Below the pieces are notes generated by a model. The model saw only the letters and a program-made list of their open reading frames with translations, was not told the DNA's origin and made no database searches. Source: Dehalococcoidia bacterium (GTDB lineage: Bacteria; Chloroflexota; Dehalococcoidia; GIF9; AB-539-J10). Taken from it: a DNA stretch of 9,052 bases. The translations under genes and the position numbers were made by a program. Each line of letters starts with the position of its first letter. The stretch's first letter is position 1. The stretch lies in NCBI GenBank assembly GCA_030612165.1, contig JAUWOK010000038.1, positions 1-9,052 of the forward strand. The letters are read 5' to 3'. Positions 1-6,771 of the stretch are shown here, in pieces.

Positions 1-145
1 AAATAGCCAGCTAAAGAATATTTTTGTCACTAGACATAGCTAGGAAAACAAATTTTTACCAAGGCTAGGACATAGTGGAGTACTCGGTTTCAGGAACTCG
101 CGCCCTCAAGGAAGATGACCAAAAATATTCTTTAGCTGGCTATTT
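1..145. repeat. 145-bp element bounded by perfect 26-bp inverted repeats (MITE-like)
   Basis: Bases 1-26 are exactly the reverse complement of bases 120-145. The arms begin AAATAGCCAGCTAAAG and end in an A/T-rich run. They enclose 93 bp with no plausible open reading frame; that interior contains two copies of GACATAG (33-39 and 69-75). A perfect pair of this length around a short non-coding core fits a MITE or the remains of an insertion sequence. The left arm starts at base 1 of the window, so a target-site duplication cannot be tested and the arm may extend further left. The alternatives are a fold-back assembly artefact at a contig end or a large regulatory hairpin. The repeat is certain; its nature is inferred. 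Neither arm recurs elsewhere in the window. Confidence 0.75.
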
Positions 146-244
146 CCATAGGGGTAAGGAACAGTATCTTCAAGGCTGAGGCAGTAAATATGCTAAACTG
201 GACAGGGTATCAGGCAATCTATCCTGTAAAACAAAGGAGAGGCC
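146..244 (+). other. hisS leader region
   Basis: These 99 bp lie between the inverted-repeat element and hisS. The only clear signal is the ribosome binding site AAAGGAGAGG (233-242), placed just before the TTG start. A TATGCT (189-194) could serve as a -10, but no convincing -35 lies at the right distance. I found no T-box signature (no specifier or antiterminator motif), so tRNA-controlled regulation is not supported. The real hisS promoter may lie in or before the repeat element. Confidence 0.5.
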
Positions 245-1507
245 TTGTTATATAAAGCACCCCGCGGCACCACGGATATTCTGCCGGAAGAGCAAAGTTA
301 CTGGACATATGTGCAGGATAAGGCTGCTTCTCTGTGCTGCCTCTATGGCTACCAGCCCATCGATACCCCTGTCTTCGAGGACCAGAAGCTGTTTGCCCGC
401 TCCTCCTCCCATGGCACAGACCTTGCGGAGAAGGAAATGTATGTTTTTGAGGACCGCGGCGGGCAGCTTTTAGCTTTGAAAGCCGAGGGGACAGCCCCTG
501 TCTGCCGGGCATATTTAGAGCATGGTTTGTTCAACCTGGCACAACCAGTCAGGCTCTATTATCTCTCCGCTATTTTCCGGTACGAAAGACCGCAGGCCGG
601 CCGCTACCGGCAGCACCATCAATTCGGCTTTGAAGCGATAGGTGACGCCGATCCGTCTCTCGACGCAGAGGTAATTGAGCTGGCGCAGCATTTTCTGCTC
701 TCTCTGGGCCTCAGCGGCTTTTCTCTCCAACTCAACAGTATCGGCTGCCGGCAATGCCGCCCTGCATACATCAGGGCATTGCTTTCGCACTATGCCGGGC
801 ATGCCCAAAAACTGTGTCCCGACTGCCAGACAAGAAGGGAGAAAAATCCCCTGAGATTACTGGACTGCAAAAACGCTACCTGTCAGGAGATTGCCGACAG
901 CGCACCCGCAATCAGGAAGTACCTCTGCGCAGAATGTCAGGAACACTTCCAGAAAGTTCAGCAATATCTGGAGATTCTGGGCATTCCCTTTCAATTAAAT
1001 AACAAACTGGTGCGCGGGCTAGACTATTACACCAGGACAGTGTTTGAGTTTCAACCGGAGGAAGAGGGAGCACAAAAAACTATCGGCGGAGGAGGGCGTT
1101 ATGACGACCTCATTGAGGCGCTGGGCGGCAAGCCCACTCCAGCGGTAGGATTTGCCGCTGGCATAGAACGGATCATTTTAAATCTGAAAACGCAAAACAT
1201 CTCCCTTCCTTCTCCTCCCGCTGCCACTGTTTTCCTCATCCATATAGGGGGAAAAGCCAAATTGGAAACGGTCAAGCTGGCAGCCACTTTGCGCCAGGCA
1301 GGAATCGCCACGATAAGCGCTGTCGGGGACAGAAGCCTCAAGTCTCAATTACGGCAAGCCCATAACAGGGGTTTTCCCACCGTAATAATCGTGGGAGAAG
1401 AGGAAATTGACGCTCAGCAGGCGATTCTGCGAGATATGTCCACAGGCACACAGCAAAATATCCCCTTCGGGGAAATCGTCTCCGCCGTAACGACAAGTTG
1501 TGGGTAA
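245..1507 (+). CDS. hisS: Histidyl-tRNA synthetase (class II aaRS)
   Basis: This cytoplasmic enzyme charges tRNA-His with histidine using ATP. The 420-residue length is normal for bacterial HisRS. The N-terminus has the family APRGTTDILPEE segment (residues 5-16). The histidine-loop region reads LKAEGTAP (78-85), where LRPEGTA is usual. Motif 2 is FRYERPQAGRYR followed by HHQFGFEAIG (111-133). The insertion domain has cysteine pairs (CRQC, CPDC, CKNATC, CAEC), as in many bacterial HisRS. The HisA signature LVRGLDYYTRT lies near 254-264, and motif 3 (GGGRYDDL, then GFAAGIERI) near 281-310. A C-terminal anticodon-binding domain follows (IGGKAKLETVKLA onward). The start is a TTG preceded at 235-242 by AGGAGAGG, and no better ATG matches the family N-terminus. 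gyrB follows 83 bp downstream with its own promoter. Confidence 0.97.
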   Translation: MLYKAPRGTTDILPEEQSYWTYVQDKAASLCCLYGYQPIDTPVFEDQKLFARSSSHGTDLAEKEMYVFEDRGGQLLALKAEGTAPVCRAYLEHGLFNLAQPVRLYYLSAIFRYERPQAGRYRQHHQFGFEAIGDADPSLDAEVIELAQHFLLSLGLSGFSLQLNSIGCRQCRPAYIRALLSHYAGHAQKLCPDCQTRREKNPLRLLDCKNATCQEIADSAPAIRKYLCAECQEHFQKVQQYLEILGIPFQLNNKLVRGLDYYTRTVFEFQPEEEGAQKTIGGGGRYDDLIEALGGKPTPAVGFAAGIERIILNLKTQNISLPSPPAATVFLIHIGGKAKLETVKLAATLRQAGIATISAVGDRSLKSQLRQAHNRGFPTVIIVGEEEIDAQQAILRDMSTGTQQNIPFGEIVSAVTTSCG

Positions 1508-1530
1508 AACTGCAACTACCCCCCCAGATA

Positions 1531-1539
1531 TGGTATAAT
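1531..1539 (+). promoter_or_regulatory. Extended -10 promoter of gyrB
   Basis: The sequence TGGTATAAT is a perfect extended -10 (TGnTATAAT). The matching -35 position (about 1511-1516, TGCAAC) is poor, as is usual for extended -10 promoters. It sits just after the hisS stop, so gyrB can be transcribed independently with a 5' leader of roughly 45 nt. No Shine-Dalgarno motif precedes the gyrB ATG in that leader. Confidence 0.7.
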
Positions 1540-1590
1540 ACGCCCACGGAACGGGCAAATATGCTGCGTTGCTGAAAATCATACACTCCC

Positions 1591-3534
1591 ATGACACAGG
1601 AAAACGAGATTAACGCCGCACAGGACGAAAATAGCTGCGCGTCCGCAGAATACAGCGCCCGTGATATTCGCATTCTGGGTGAAATTGAAGCTGTGCGCCT
1701 GCGGCCCGGCATGTATATCGGTGGCACTGATTCACAAGGCCTGCACCATCTCCTTTATGAAATAGTTTACAACAGTATAGACGAGACTATGGCGGGGTTC
1801 TGCGACCGGGTCATGGTCACAATCCACGCAGATAACAGCATTACCGTATCCGACAACGGGAGAGGAATTCCCGTGGATATCATCCCCGAAATGGATATTA
1901 CCGCGCTGGAGGCTGTAATGACTCACCTGCATGCCGGGGCCAAATTCGGGGGGCTCACATACAGAATTTCCAGCGGGCTGCATGGCGTCGGCGCGTCCGT
2001 GGTCAATGCCCTCTCTGCTTGCCTCACGGCAGATGTAAAGAGGGACGGCAAAATACACCGGCAAGAATATGAGAGAGGAATACCCCGGGGAGATATACAT
2101 ATAATCGGCGACACGGAAGAGACTGGCACGACAGTTACTTTTCTGGCGGACAGCGAAATATTTGATACTATCTCTTACAATTTCGACACCGTTTGTAAAA
2201 GGTTACGCGAACTGTCTTACCTCAACAAAGGAGTGGAAATCAACGTCCGGGACGAGAGCAGCGACAGTGAAAAGGCTTTCTACTTTGAAGGGGGGATGTC
2301 CAGCTACGTGCGCTGCTTAAACCGGGATCATTCGGTGCTGCACCCCACCCCCATTCACCTGTCGGCCACGATTGCCTCTACCATGGTGGAGGTTGCCCTG
2401 CAGTATAACAACGGTGTGGCTGAGCTAACTACCTCTTTTGCCAATTGCATCAACACGCGCGAGGGAGGCAGCCATCTCACCGGCTTTCGCTCGGCATTGA
2501 CTCGCGTGATCAACGATTATGCCCGCAAAAACAAGTTCATCAAGGACAGCGACCCCAATGTGACAGGGGAAGACGTGCGCGAGGGACTGGTGGCAATCAT
2601 CAGCGCTAAGTTGCCAGATCCGCAATTTGAGGGACAGACAAAAACGAGGTTGGTCAATCCTGAAATCAAGGCGCACGTGGAATCTGTGGTTGGCGAAGGA
2701 TTAACGTTTTACATGGAACAGCACCCGGAGGAAAGCAAAGCCATTGTGAATAAATGCCTCATATCGGCAAAAGCCAGGGAGGCAGCACGCCGTGCCCGCG
2801 ACCTGGTTTTTAAAAAGAATGCCTTTGAAACATCGACGCTGCCAGGAAAACTCGCCAATTGCTCAGAGAAAAACCCGGCTTTCTGTGAACTTTATCTGGT
2901 GGAGGGAGACTCCGCGGGAGGATCTGCCAAGCAAGGACGGGACCGCTATTTTCAAGCTATTCTGCCCCTGCGGGGGAAAATCCTCAATGTGGAAAAAGCC
3001 ACCCAGGACAAACTGGTTGAACACGAAGAAATCCGAGCCATCGTCACTGCGGCAGGAACCAATATTGACGAAGACTTCGACCTTGCCAAGCTGCGTTACC
3101 ATCGCATCATCATCATGACCGATGCGGATGTCGACGGGTCGCACATCCGCACGCTGCTCCTCACCTTTTTTTACCGCCACATGCCGGAGCTAATCCTTAA
3201 CAGACACCTTTACATCGCTCAGCCTCCCCTCTACCGTATTCAGGCAGGCAAACAACACACATGGATTTACTCCGAGCAAGCTAAAGAGAAAAAACTCAAG
3301 GAACTTACAGAACATAAATACACGATACAGCGCTACAAGGGTCTGGGAGAAATGAACCCCGAACAACTCTGGGACACAACCATGAACCCTGCCACCAGAA
3401 CCCTGCTTGAAGTGGAAGTGGGGGACCCTATGACGGCCGACCAAACTTTTGTCACCCTGATGGGCAACGAGGTGCTACCTCGACGAAGATTTATTCTGGC
3501 CCACGCACACAGTGTGAAAAATCTGGACATTTAG
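1591..3534 (+). CDS. gyrB: DNA gyrase subunit B
   Basis: This is the ATPase and TOPRIM subunit of type IIA topoisomerase, which introduces negative supercoils as a GyrA2B2 complex. The 647 residues match the short (non-proteobacterial) GyrB form. The GHKL ATPase domain shows RPGMYIG (38-44), the N-box E57..N61 with D64, DNGRGIP (88-94), SGLHGVG (128-134) and the QTK loop (349-351). The TOPRIM domain shows EGDSAGGSAKQGRDR (from 438), LPLRGKILNVEKA and DADVDGSH (511-518). The tail has QRYKGLGEMNPEQLW and ends HSVKNLDI, typical of GyrB rather than ParE. Residue 60 is Tyr where GyrB normally has Asp in EVVDN, and residue 128 is Ser where Gly is usual. The ATG at 1591 is used because an in-frame stop lies 18 bp upstream; there is no visible Shine-Dalgarno. 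gyrA is not in the window. Confidence 0.97.
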   Translation: MTQENEINAAQDENSCASAEYSARDIRILGEIEAVRLRPGMYIGGTDSQGLHHLLYEIVYNSIDETMAGFCDRVMVTIHADNSITVSDNGRGIPVDIIPEMDITALEAVMTHLHAGAKFGGLTYRISSGLHGVGASVVNALSACLTADVKRDGKIHRQEYERGIPRGDIHIIGDTEETGTTVTFLADSEIFDTISYNFDTVCKRLRELSYLNKGVEINVRDESSDSEKAFYFEGGMSSYVRCLNRDHSVLHPTPIHLSATIASTMVEVALQYNNGVAELTTSFANCINTREGGSHLTGFRSALTRVINDYARKNKFIKDSDPNVTGEDVREGLVAIISAKLPDPQFEGQTKTRLVNPEIKAHVESVVGEGLTFYMEQHPEESKAIVNKCLISAKAREAARRARDLVFKKNAFETSTLPGKLANCSEKNPAFCELYLVEGDSAGGSAKQGRDRYFQAILPLRGKILNVEKATQDKLVEHEEIRAIVTAAGTNIDEDFDLAKLRYHRIIIMTDADVDGSHIRTLLLTFFYRHMPELILNRHLYIAQPPLYRIQAGKQHTWIYSEQAKEKKLKELTEHKYTIQRYKGLGEMNPEQLWDTTMNPATRTLLEVEVGDPMTADQTFVTLMGNEVLPRRRFILAHAHSVKNLDI

Positions 3535-4140
3535 TCACGGGCAACGATATAGGTCCTCTTCGGCGATATACCGCTCGACCGCATCAGGCACCATGTAGCG
3601 CACGGATAATCCTTTTCTTACACGTTCACGGATATCTGAAGAGCTGATACCAATAACAGGCATATCCACAAAGACAATCTTGTCTCTATTGCCGGAGAGT
3701 AGTTGCTCGCTCTTCTTTTGCTCCGGCGGCAGGCCGCCGGCCCTGCGCATCACCGCCAGAGAACACAGGTGGAGAATCTCTTCGGGCTCCTTCCACTGCG
3801 GCAGCCCCGACACACTGTCACTGCCAAGGATAAAAAATAACTCCACCTTACTCCCGTACCGGTCCCGCAGCTCCCTCATCGTGTCTACGGTATAAGAATG
3901 GCCAGGTCGCTCCACTTCAATCGTACTTAGTTCGAAAAACGGATTACTTTCCGTTGCCAGACGCACCATTTGCACACGATGCGCGGCAGGAGTAATAAAA
4001 CAGCCCGCCTTCAACCACGGCCGTCCGGCAGGAACAAAGAGAATCGTATCCAGTGCCAGTTTTACTCGTGCCTCCTCCGCGGCAATAAGATGCCCTGTAT
4101 GCACAGGATCAAAGGTGCCTCCCATAACCCCCAGCTTCAT
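3535..4140 (-). CDS. nadD: Nicotinate-nucleotide adenylyltransferase (NadD)
   Basis: NadD transfers AMP from ATP to nicotinate mononucleotide, forming deamido-NAD in NAD synthesis. The 201-residue protein opens with the nucleotidyltransferase signature GGTFDPVHTGH (7-17), which includes the catalytic HxGH. It has the family segments VERPGHSYTVDTM and LGSDSVSGLPQWKEPEEI, and near residue 165 the ISSSDIRERV (ISSxxIR) motif. Its ATG overlaps the obgE stop codon as ATGA, and GAGGGTGAA just upstream is a good ribosome binding site, so translation is probably coupled to obgE. Its stop codon abuts the stop of convergent gyrB with no base between them, leaving no room for a conventional terminator. 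Confidence 0.95.
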   Translation of the reverse strand: MKLGVMGGTFDPVHTGHLIAAEEARVKLALDTILFVPAGRPWLKAGCFITPAAHRVQMVRLATESNPFFELSTIEVERPGHSYTVDTMRELRDRYGSKVELFFILGSDSVSGLPQWKEPEEILHLCSLAVMRRAGGLPPEQKKSEQLLSGNRDKIVFVDMPVIGISSSDIRERVRKGLSVRYMVPDAVERYIAEEDLYRCP

Positions 4141-5210
4141 TTCACCCTCTTGCGCTTCGGGGAAGGATAAAAGATTGCCTTCTGCGCTGAAGATGCCCCG
4201 GCTTTAATCACCTGCTGCTCTCGTGCCTCCATCTCGACCAGCAAGCTGGAAACAAGCGGCTCCATCCCGTCGCCGCAGGCAGCCGATACGAAAAACATCG
4301 GCATTTCCAGACAATTCACCTTCCGTTCAATCTCGCTGATACACTCGGCAACTTCAGATAAGTCCGTTTTATTCACCACGACAACAGCGCTTTTCCGGGA
4401 CAAATCTAATCCGTATAAGGACATCTCTTCCTTTAACATCTGGTAATCACCCCGTATATCTGGAGAAGACCCATCAAGTAGATAAATTAAAATAAATGCT
4501 CTCTCAATATGGCACAAAAATTTATTTCCCAATCCCTTCCCCTTATGCGCATCTTTAATAAGACCGGGAATCTCCACAACGGTCACATCTTTTTTTCTGC
4601 CAAAGATAACCCCTTTTGCAGGCTGGCGGGTAGTAAAAGCATAATCCCTCACTTCGGGCGTGGCATGGGTAATCGCAGACAGTAAAGTAGATTTACCCGA
4701 GTTAGGAGCGCCGACAATACAGATATCGCTCATTAATTTGAATTCCAAAAACAATTGCTTTTCCTCTCCTGCTATACCTTCTAATGCTTTCACAGGGGCT
4801 CGATCTACCGCCGTGGCAAAATGAATATTCCCAAATCCTCCCCGACCACCACGAGCGACCACAACCTCCTGTCCCTGAGTAATCAGATCCGCCAGCAGTT
4901 GCTTATCCCCCCATTCGTTTTCTGAAAAAATCGTTGTGCCCAGCGGCATTCGAACAACAAGAGCATCGCCGCTTTTACCATGCTTTTGCCACTTCCCTCC
5001 ATTATCCCCATCACGGGCAGCTAACACTCTACCACTCTTAAACGAGCTTAAATCATCAATATTCGAATCTCCAAAAAAAACTACATCGCCACCATCACCA
5101 CCATCGCCACCATCAGGACCCCCCAGAGGTATGAACTTGCGCCGGGAAAAACTCGCCAACCCATCCCCACCATGTCCACCACAAACTATAATCTTTACAT
5201 CATCTATCAT
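4137..5210 (-). CDS. obgE: Obg/CgtA family GTPase
   Basis: Obg is a ribosome-associated GTPase that acts in large-subunit assembly and growth or stress control. The 357 residues contain a glycine-rich Obg domain (residues about 1-155, with GGPDGGDGGDGGDV near 31-44) and a GTPase domain. G1 is GAPNSGKST (167-175). Switch I has FTTRQPAKGV. G3 is EIPG (213-216), where DxPG is usual. G4 is NKTD (280-283), and G5 is VSAACGDG. The protein ends soon after the G domain in a short basic tail (PSPKRKRVK), so the OCT domain found in many Obg proteins is absent. The ATG at 5210 gives the family N-terminus (IDDVKIIVCGGHGGDG). The upstream ribosome binding site is weak (GAGAGAA). nadD overlaps its stop codon. 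Confidence 0.96.
   Translation of the reverse strand: MIDDVKIIVCGGHGGDGLASFSRRKFIPLGGPDGGDGGDGGDVVFFGDSNIDDLSSFKSGRVLAARDGDNGGKWQKHGKSGDALVVRMPLGTTIFSENEWGDKQLLADLITQGQEVVVARGGRGGFGNIHFATAVDRAPVKALEGIAGEEKQLFLEFKLMSDICIVGAPNSGKSTLLSAITHATPEVRDYAFTTRQPAKGVIFGRKKDVTVVEIPGLIKDAHKGKGLGNKFLCHIERAFILIYLLDGSSPDIRGDYQMLKEEMSLYGLDLSRKSAVVVVNKTDLSEVAECISEIERKVNCLEMPMFFVSAACGDGMEPLVSSLLVEMEAREQQVIKAGASSAQKAIFYPSPKRKRVK
5088..5114. repeat. Three 9-bp tandem units inside obgE
   Basis: Three consecutive copies of (G/A)CCACCATC on the + strand encode repeated Asp-Gly-Gly on the obgE strand. They produce the GGDGGDGGD stretch of the Obg domain. The repeat is explained by conserved glycine-rich coding. It could slip during replication by one in-frame unit. 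Confidence 0.8.
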
Positions 5211-5269
5211 TAATTTCTCTCATATTTATAAAAACCTTTGTTTCACTTAAGTATAAAGTATAGTAAATA

Positions 5270-5298
5270 GTTATATTATTAATAGTATATATTGATAA
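5270..5298 (-). promoter_or_regulatory. Possible obgE-nadD promoter
   Basis: Read on the - strand, TTATCA (5293-5298) and TATAAC (5270-5275) are separated by exactly 17 bp and point at obgE, whose ATG is 60 bp downstream. In such AT-rich DNA chance matches are common, so this is only a candidate. If it is real, obgE-nadD transcription starts inside the putative origin. Confidence 0.35.
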
Positions 5299-5408
5299 TG
5301 ATAATAAGTGTTAGCTAGTAATCTGTTGATATAAGCTATAATTACTGTAGAAAAATTAACAATTCAGGAAGGAGCATTTGCTTAAGTTACTAACACAATA
5401 ACTTTATT

Positions 5409-5417
5409 TTATCCACA
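5409..5417 (+). promoter_or_regulatory. Consensus DnaA box
   Basis: TTATCCACA matches the bacterial DnaA-box consensus exactly. It sits 22 bp beyond the dnaA stop codon within the candidate origin. It is the only perfect copy in the window. Confidence 0.75.
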
Positions 5418-5439
5418 GAAATATAAAATATCGGAAACA

Positions 5440-6771
5440 TCAAGAAGATGCATCAAATTTGTTTTGAATATACTTGATGGCATTGCGTAGTTCAGAATTA
5501 TTTTTTAATGTATTTTTTACCTTGTTGTAACTGTAGAGTACAGTAGCGTGGTTTTTACCGCCTAGTTGTTTTCCTATCTCGGAAAGGGAGAGAGATAAAT
5601 TTTCTCTCATAAGATACATGGCAACCTGGCGTGCCTGCACGATTTGTTTAGTTCTTTTTTGGCCGCACAGGTCTTCCACTGAAACATGGAAATGAGTAGA
5701 GACCATCTCTATAATCTGGTTATGGCTGTTGCCAGACGCGGTGTCAGTTAATAACTTGTTGATTGTTTGGAGAGTGGGCTGTTCGGAAAGCAATCTACTT
5801 CTGGCGGCTATGGAAGCGATAGTGCCCTCGAGTTGGCGGACATTACTGTGGGGCATCTTTGCTATTGTGGTCAGCGAGTTCTCCTGGAGAGGGAACTTTA
5901 GCTGTTTGGCTTTCGCCCGTAGAATAGACAAACGTGTTTCTTCATCCGGTGACTGAATATTAACAAATAACCCTCCCTCGAATCTCGATGTCAGATCTTT
6001 ATTAAATAAAGCCATCTTCGCAGGATGACTATTGGCAGTAATGACAAGCTGCTTGCCATTTTCGTACAGAGCATTGAAGATATGAAAGAAATACTGTTGG
6101 GTTTGTTTTTTATTACTAAGAAACTGTATATCGTCAAATAACAATATATGAATGCCGTCTAATATGTCATGGAAAGGATCACTTTGTTTTTGCCGGACGG
6201 CCGATATGAACTTCCTGGTAAACTGTTCGGCGCTCAAACAGGCCACCTTGAAACCATTATCAATTGCTGCATGTGCGATAGCATGGAGAAGGTGTGTCTT
6301 TCCTTGTCCGGTATCGCTATAGATGAAAAGGGGATTCCAGGTTCTCCCGGGATTTTCCGCGGCCTCCATGGCGGCGGCATAAGCCAGGCGGCTGGAATCT
6401 CCTACGACGAAATTACTGAAGGTATATCTGGAGATTAAGCCGTTATTGCTGGCTCTGGTCTTGAGGCTGGTGCCTCCGTCTGTGGGGCAGGCGATAGCCC
6501 TCCCGGGAGCTTTCGGAGAAGCGGGAGCATGTACGGTAAATAAAACTTCAACGTTCCCGTTCAGAATACCGGCCAGAGTCTTCTGGATTAGTGAAGCAAG
6601 CCGCAAGGACAACCATTCGGCTACAAAGGAATTGGGCACGCCTACGGTAAAGACGTTTTCCTGGTAACCTACACCATGACTGTCTTTCAGCCAGGTATTG
6701 TAATTCGGCTTACTAACCTCGACCTGGAGTTCTCCCAGGGCTTTTTCCCAAATTTCTCGTGCCGTTTTCAA
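5440..6771 (-). CDS. dnaA: Chromosomal replication initiator protein DnaA
   Basis: DnaA is an AAA+ ATPase that binds DnaA boxes, melts oriC and loads the helicase. The 443-residue protein has a domain I (IWEKALGELQVEVSKPNYNTWL), a short linker, then the AAA+ core starting at YTFSNFVVGDSSRLAYAAA. The P-loop is SDTGQGKTHLL (152-162), lacking the usual leading Gly. Walker B is LLFDDIQFL (210-218), the box VII arginine is in SRFEGGL (R263), and sensor 2 is NVRQLEGTI. Domain IV carries KRTKQIVQARQVAMYL and the DNA-binding signature GGKNHATVLYSY (Lys406-Asn-His-Ala-Thr), where RDHTT is commonest. The TTG start at 6771 is the only start matching the family N-terminus. An AGGAAAAGGA purine run lies 13 nt upstream, somewhat far. 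The gene is transcribed toward the candidate origin. Confidence 0.97.
   Translation of the reverse strand: MKTAREIWEKALGELQVEVSKPNYNTWLKDSHGVGYQENVFTVGVPNSFVAEWLSLRLASLIQKTLAGILNGNVEVLFTVHAPASPKAPGRAIACPTDGGTSLKTRASNNGLISRYTFSNFVVGDSSRLAYAAAMEAAENPGRTWNPLFIYSDTGQGKTHLLHAIAHAAIDNGFKVACLSAEQFTRKFISAVRQKQSDPFHDILDGIHILLFDDIQFLSNKKQTQQYFFHIFNALYENGKQLVITANSHPAKMALFNKDLTSRFEGGLFVNIQSPDEETRLSILRAKAKQLKFPLQENSLTTIAKMPHSNVRQLEGTIASIAARSRLLSEQPTLQTINKLLTDTASGNSHNQIIEMVSTHFHVSVEDLCGQKRTKQIVQARQVAMYLMRENLSLSLSEIGKQLGGKNHATVLYSYNKVKNTLKNNSELRNAIKYIQNKFDASS

Larger units (their letters stand above)
5211..5439. other. Candidate chromosomal origin (oriC), AT-rich dnaA-obgE spacer
   Basis: This 229-bp gene-free stretch lies directly downstream of dnaA and is strikingly AT-rich, most of all over about 5221-5365. 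That is suitable for a DNA-unwinding element. It contains one perfect DnaA box, TTATCCACA, at 5409-5417. Two weaker inverse-orientation matches, each two mismatches from TGTGGATAA, lie at 5290-5298 (TATTGATAA) and 5324-5332 (TGTTGATAT). Location beside dnaA and close to gyrB is classic for bacterial origins. The shortage of good boxes is the main doubt. A coding-free sequence AGGAAGGAG (5366-5374) also lies here. Skew analysis of the whole replicon would be needed to confirm. Confidence 0.6.

Noticed and set aside
146..244. T-box riboswitch upstream of hisS
   Set aside because: No specifier-loop arrangement, antiterminator T-box sequence or terminator hairpin is visible in these 99 bp.
219..512. 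97-codon minus-strand open frame across the start of hisS
   Set aside because: It lies opposite the conserved HisRS N-terminus and has no recognisable protein features or ribosome binding site. The other long antisense frames in hisS, gyrB, obgE, dnaA, fmt and trxA were rejected for the same reason.
1591..3534. Topoisomerase IV subunit ParE instead of GyrB
   Set aside because: The FGG segment before SGLHGVG, the QRYKGLGEMNPEQLW tail and the NLDI ending favour GyrB, and the location near dnaA agrees.
5088..5114. Tandem 9-bp units as a CRISPR or iteron array
   Set aside because: They are in frame in obgE and encode the conserved Gly-Asp rich loop of the Obg domain, with no spacers.
5384..5404. 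AAGTTA/TAACTT hairpin as a dnaA terminator
   Set aside because: It has only a 6-bp AT-rich stem with a 9-nt loop and no T-run on the dnaA strand.
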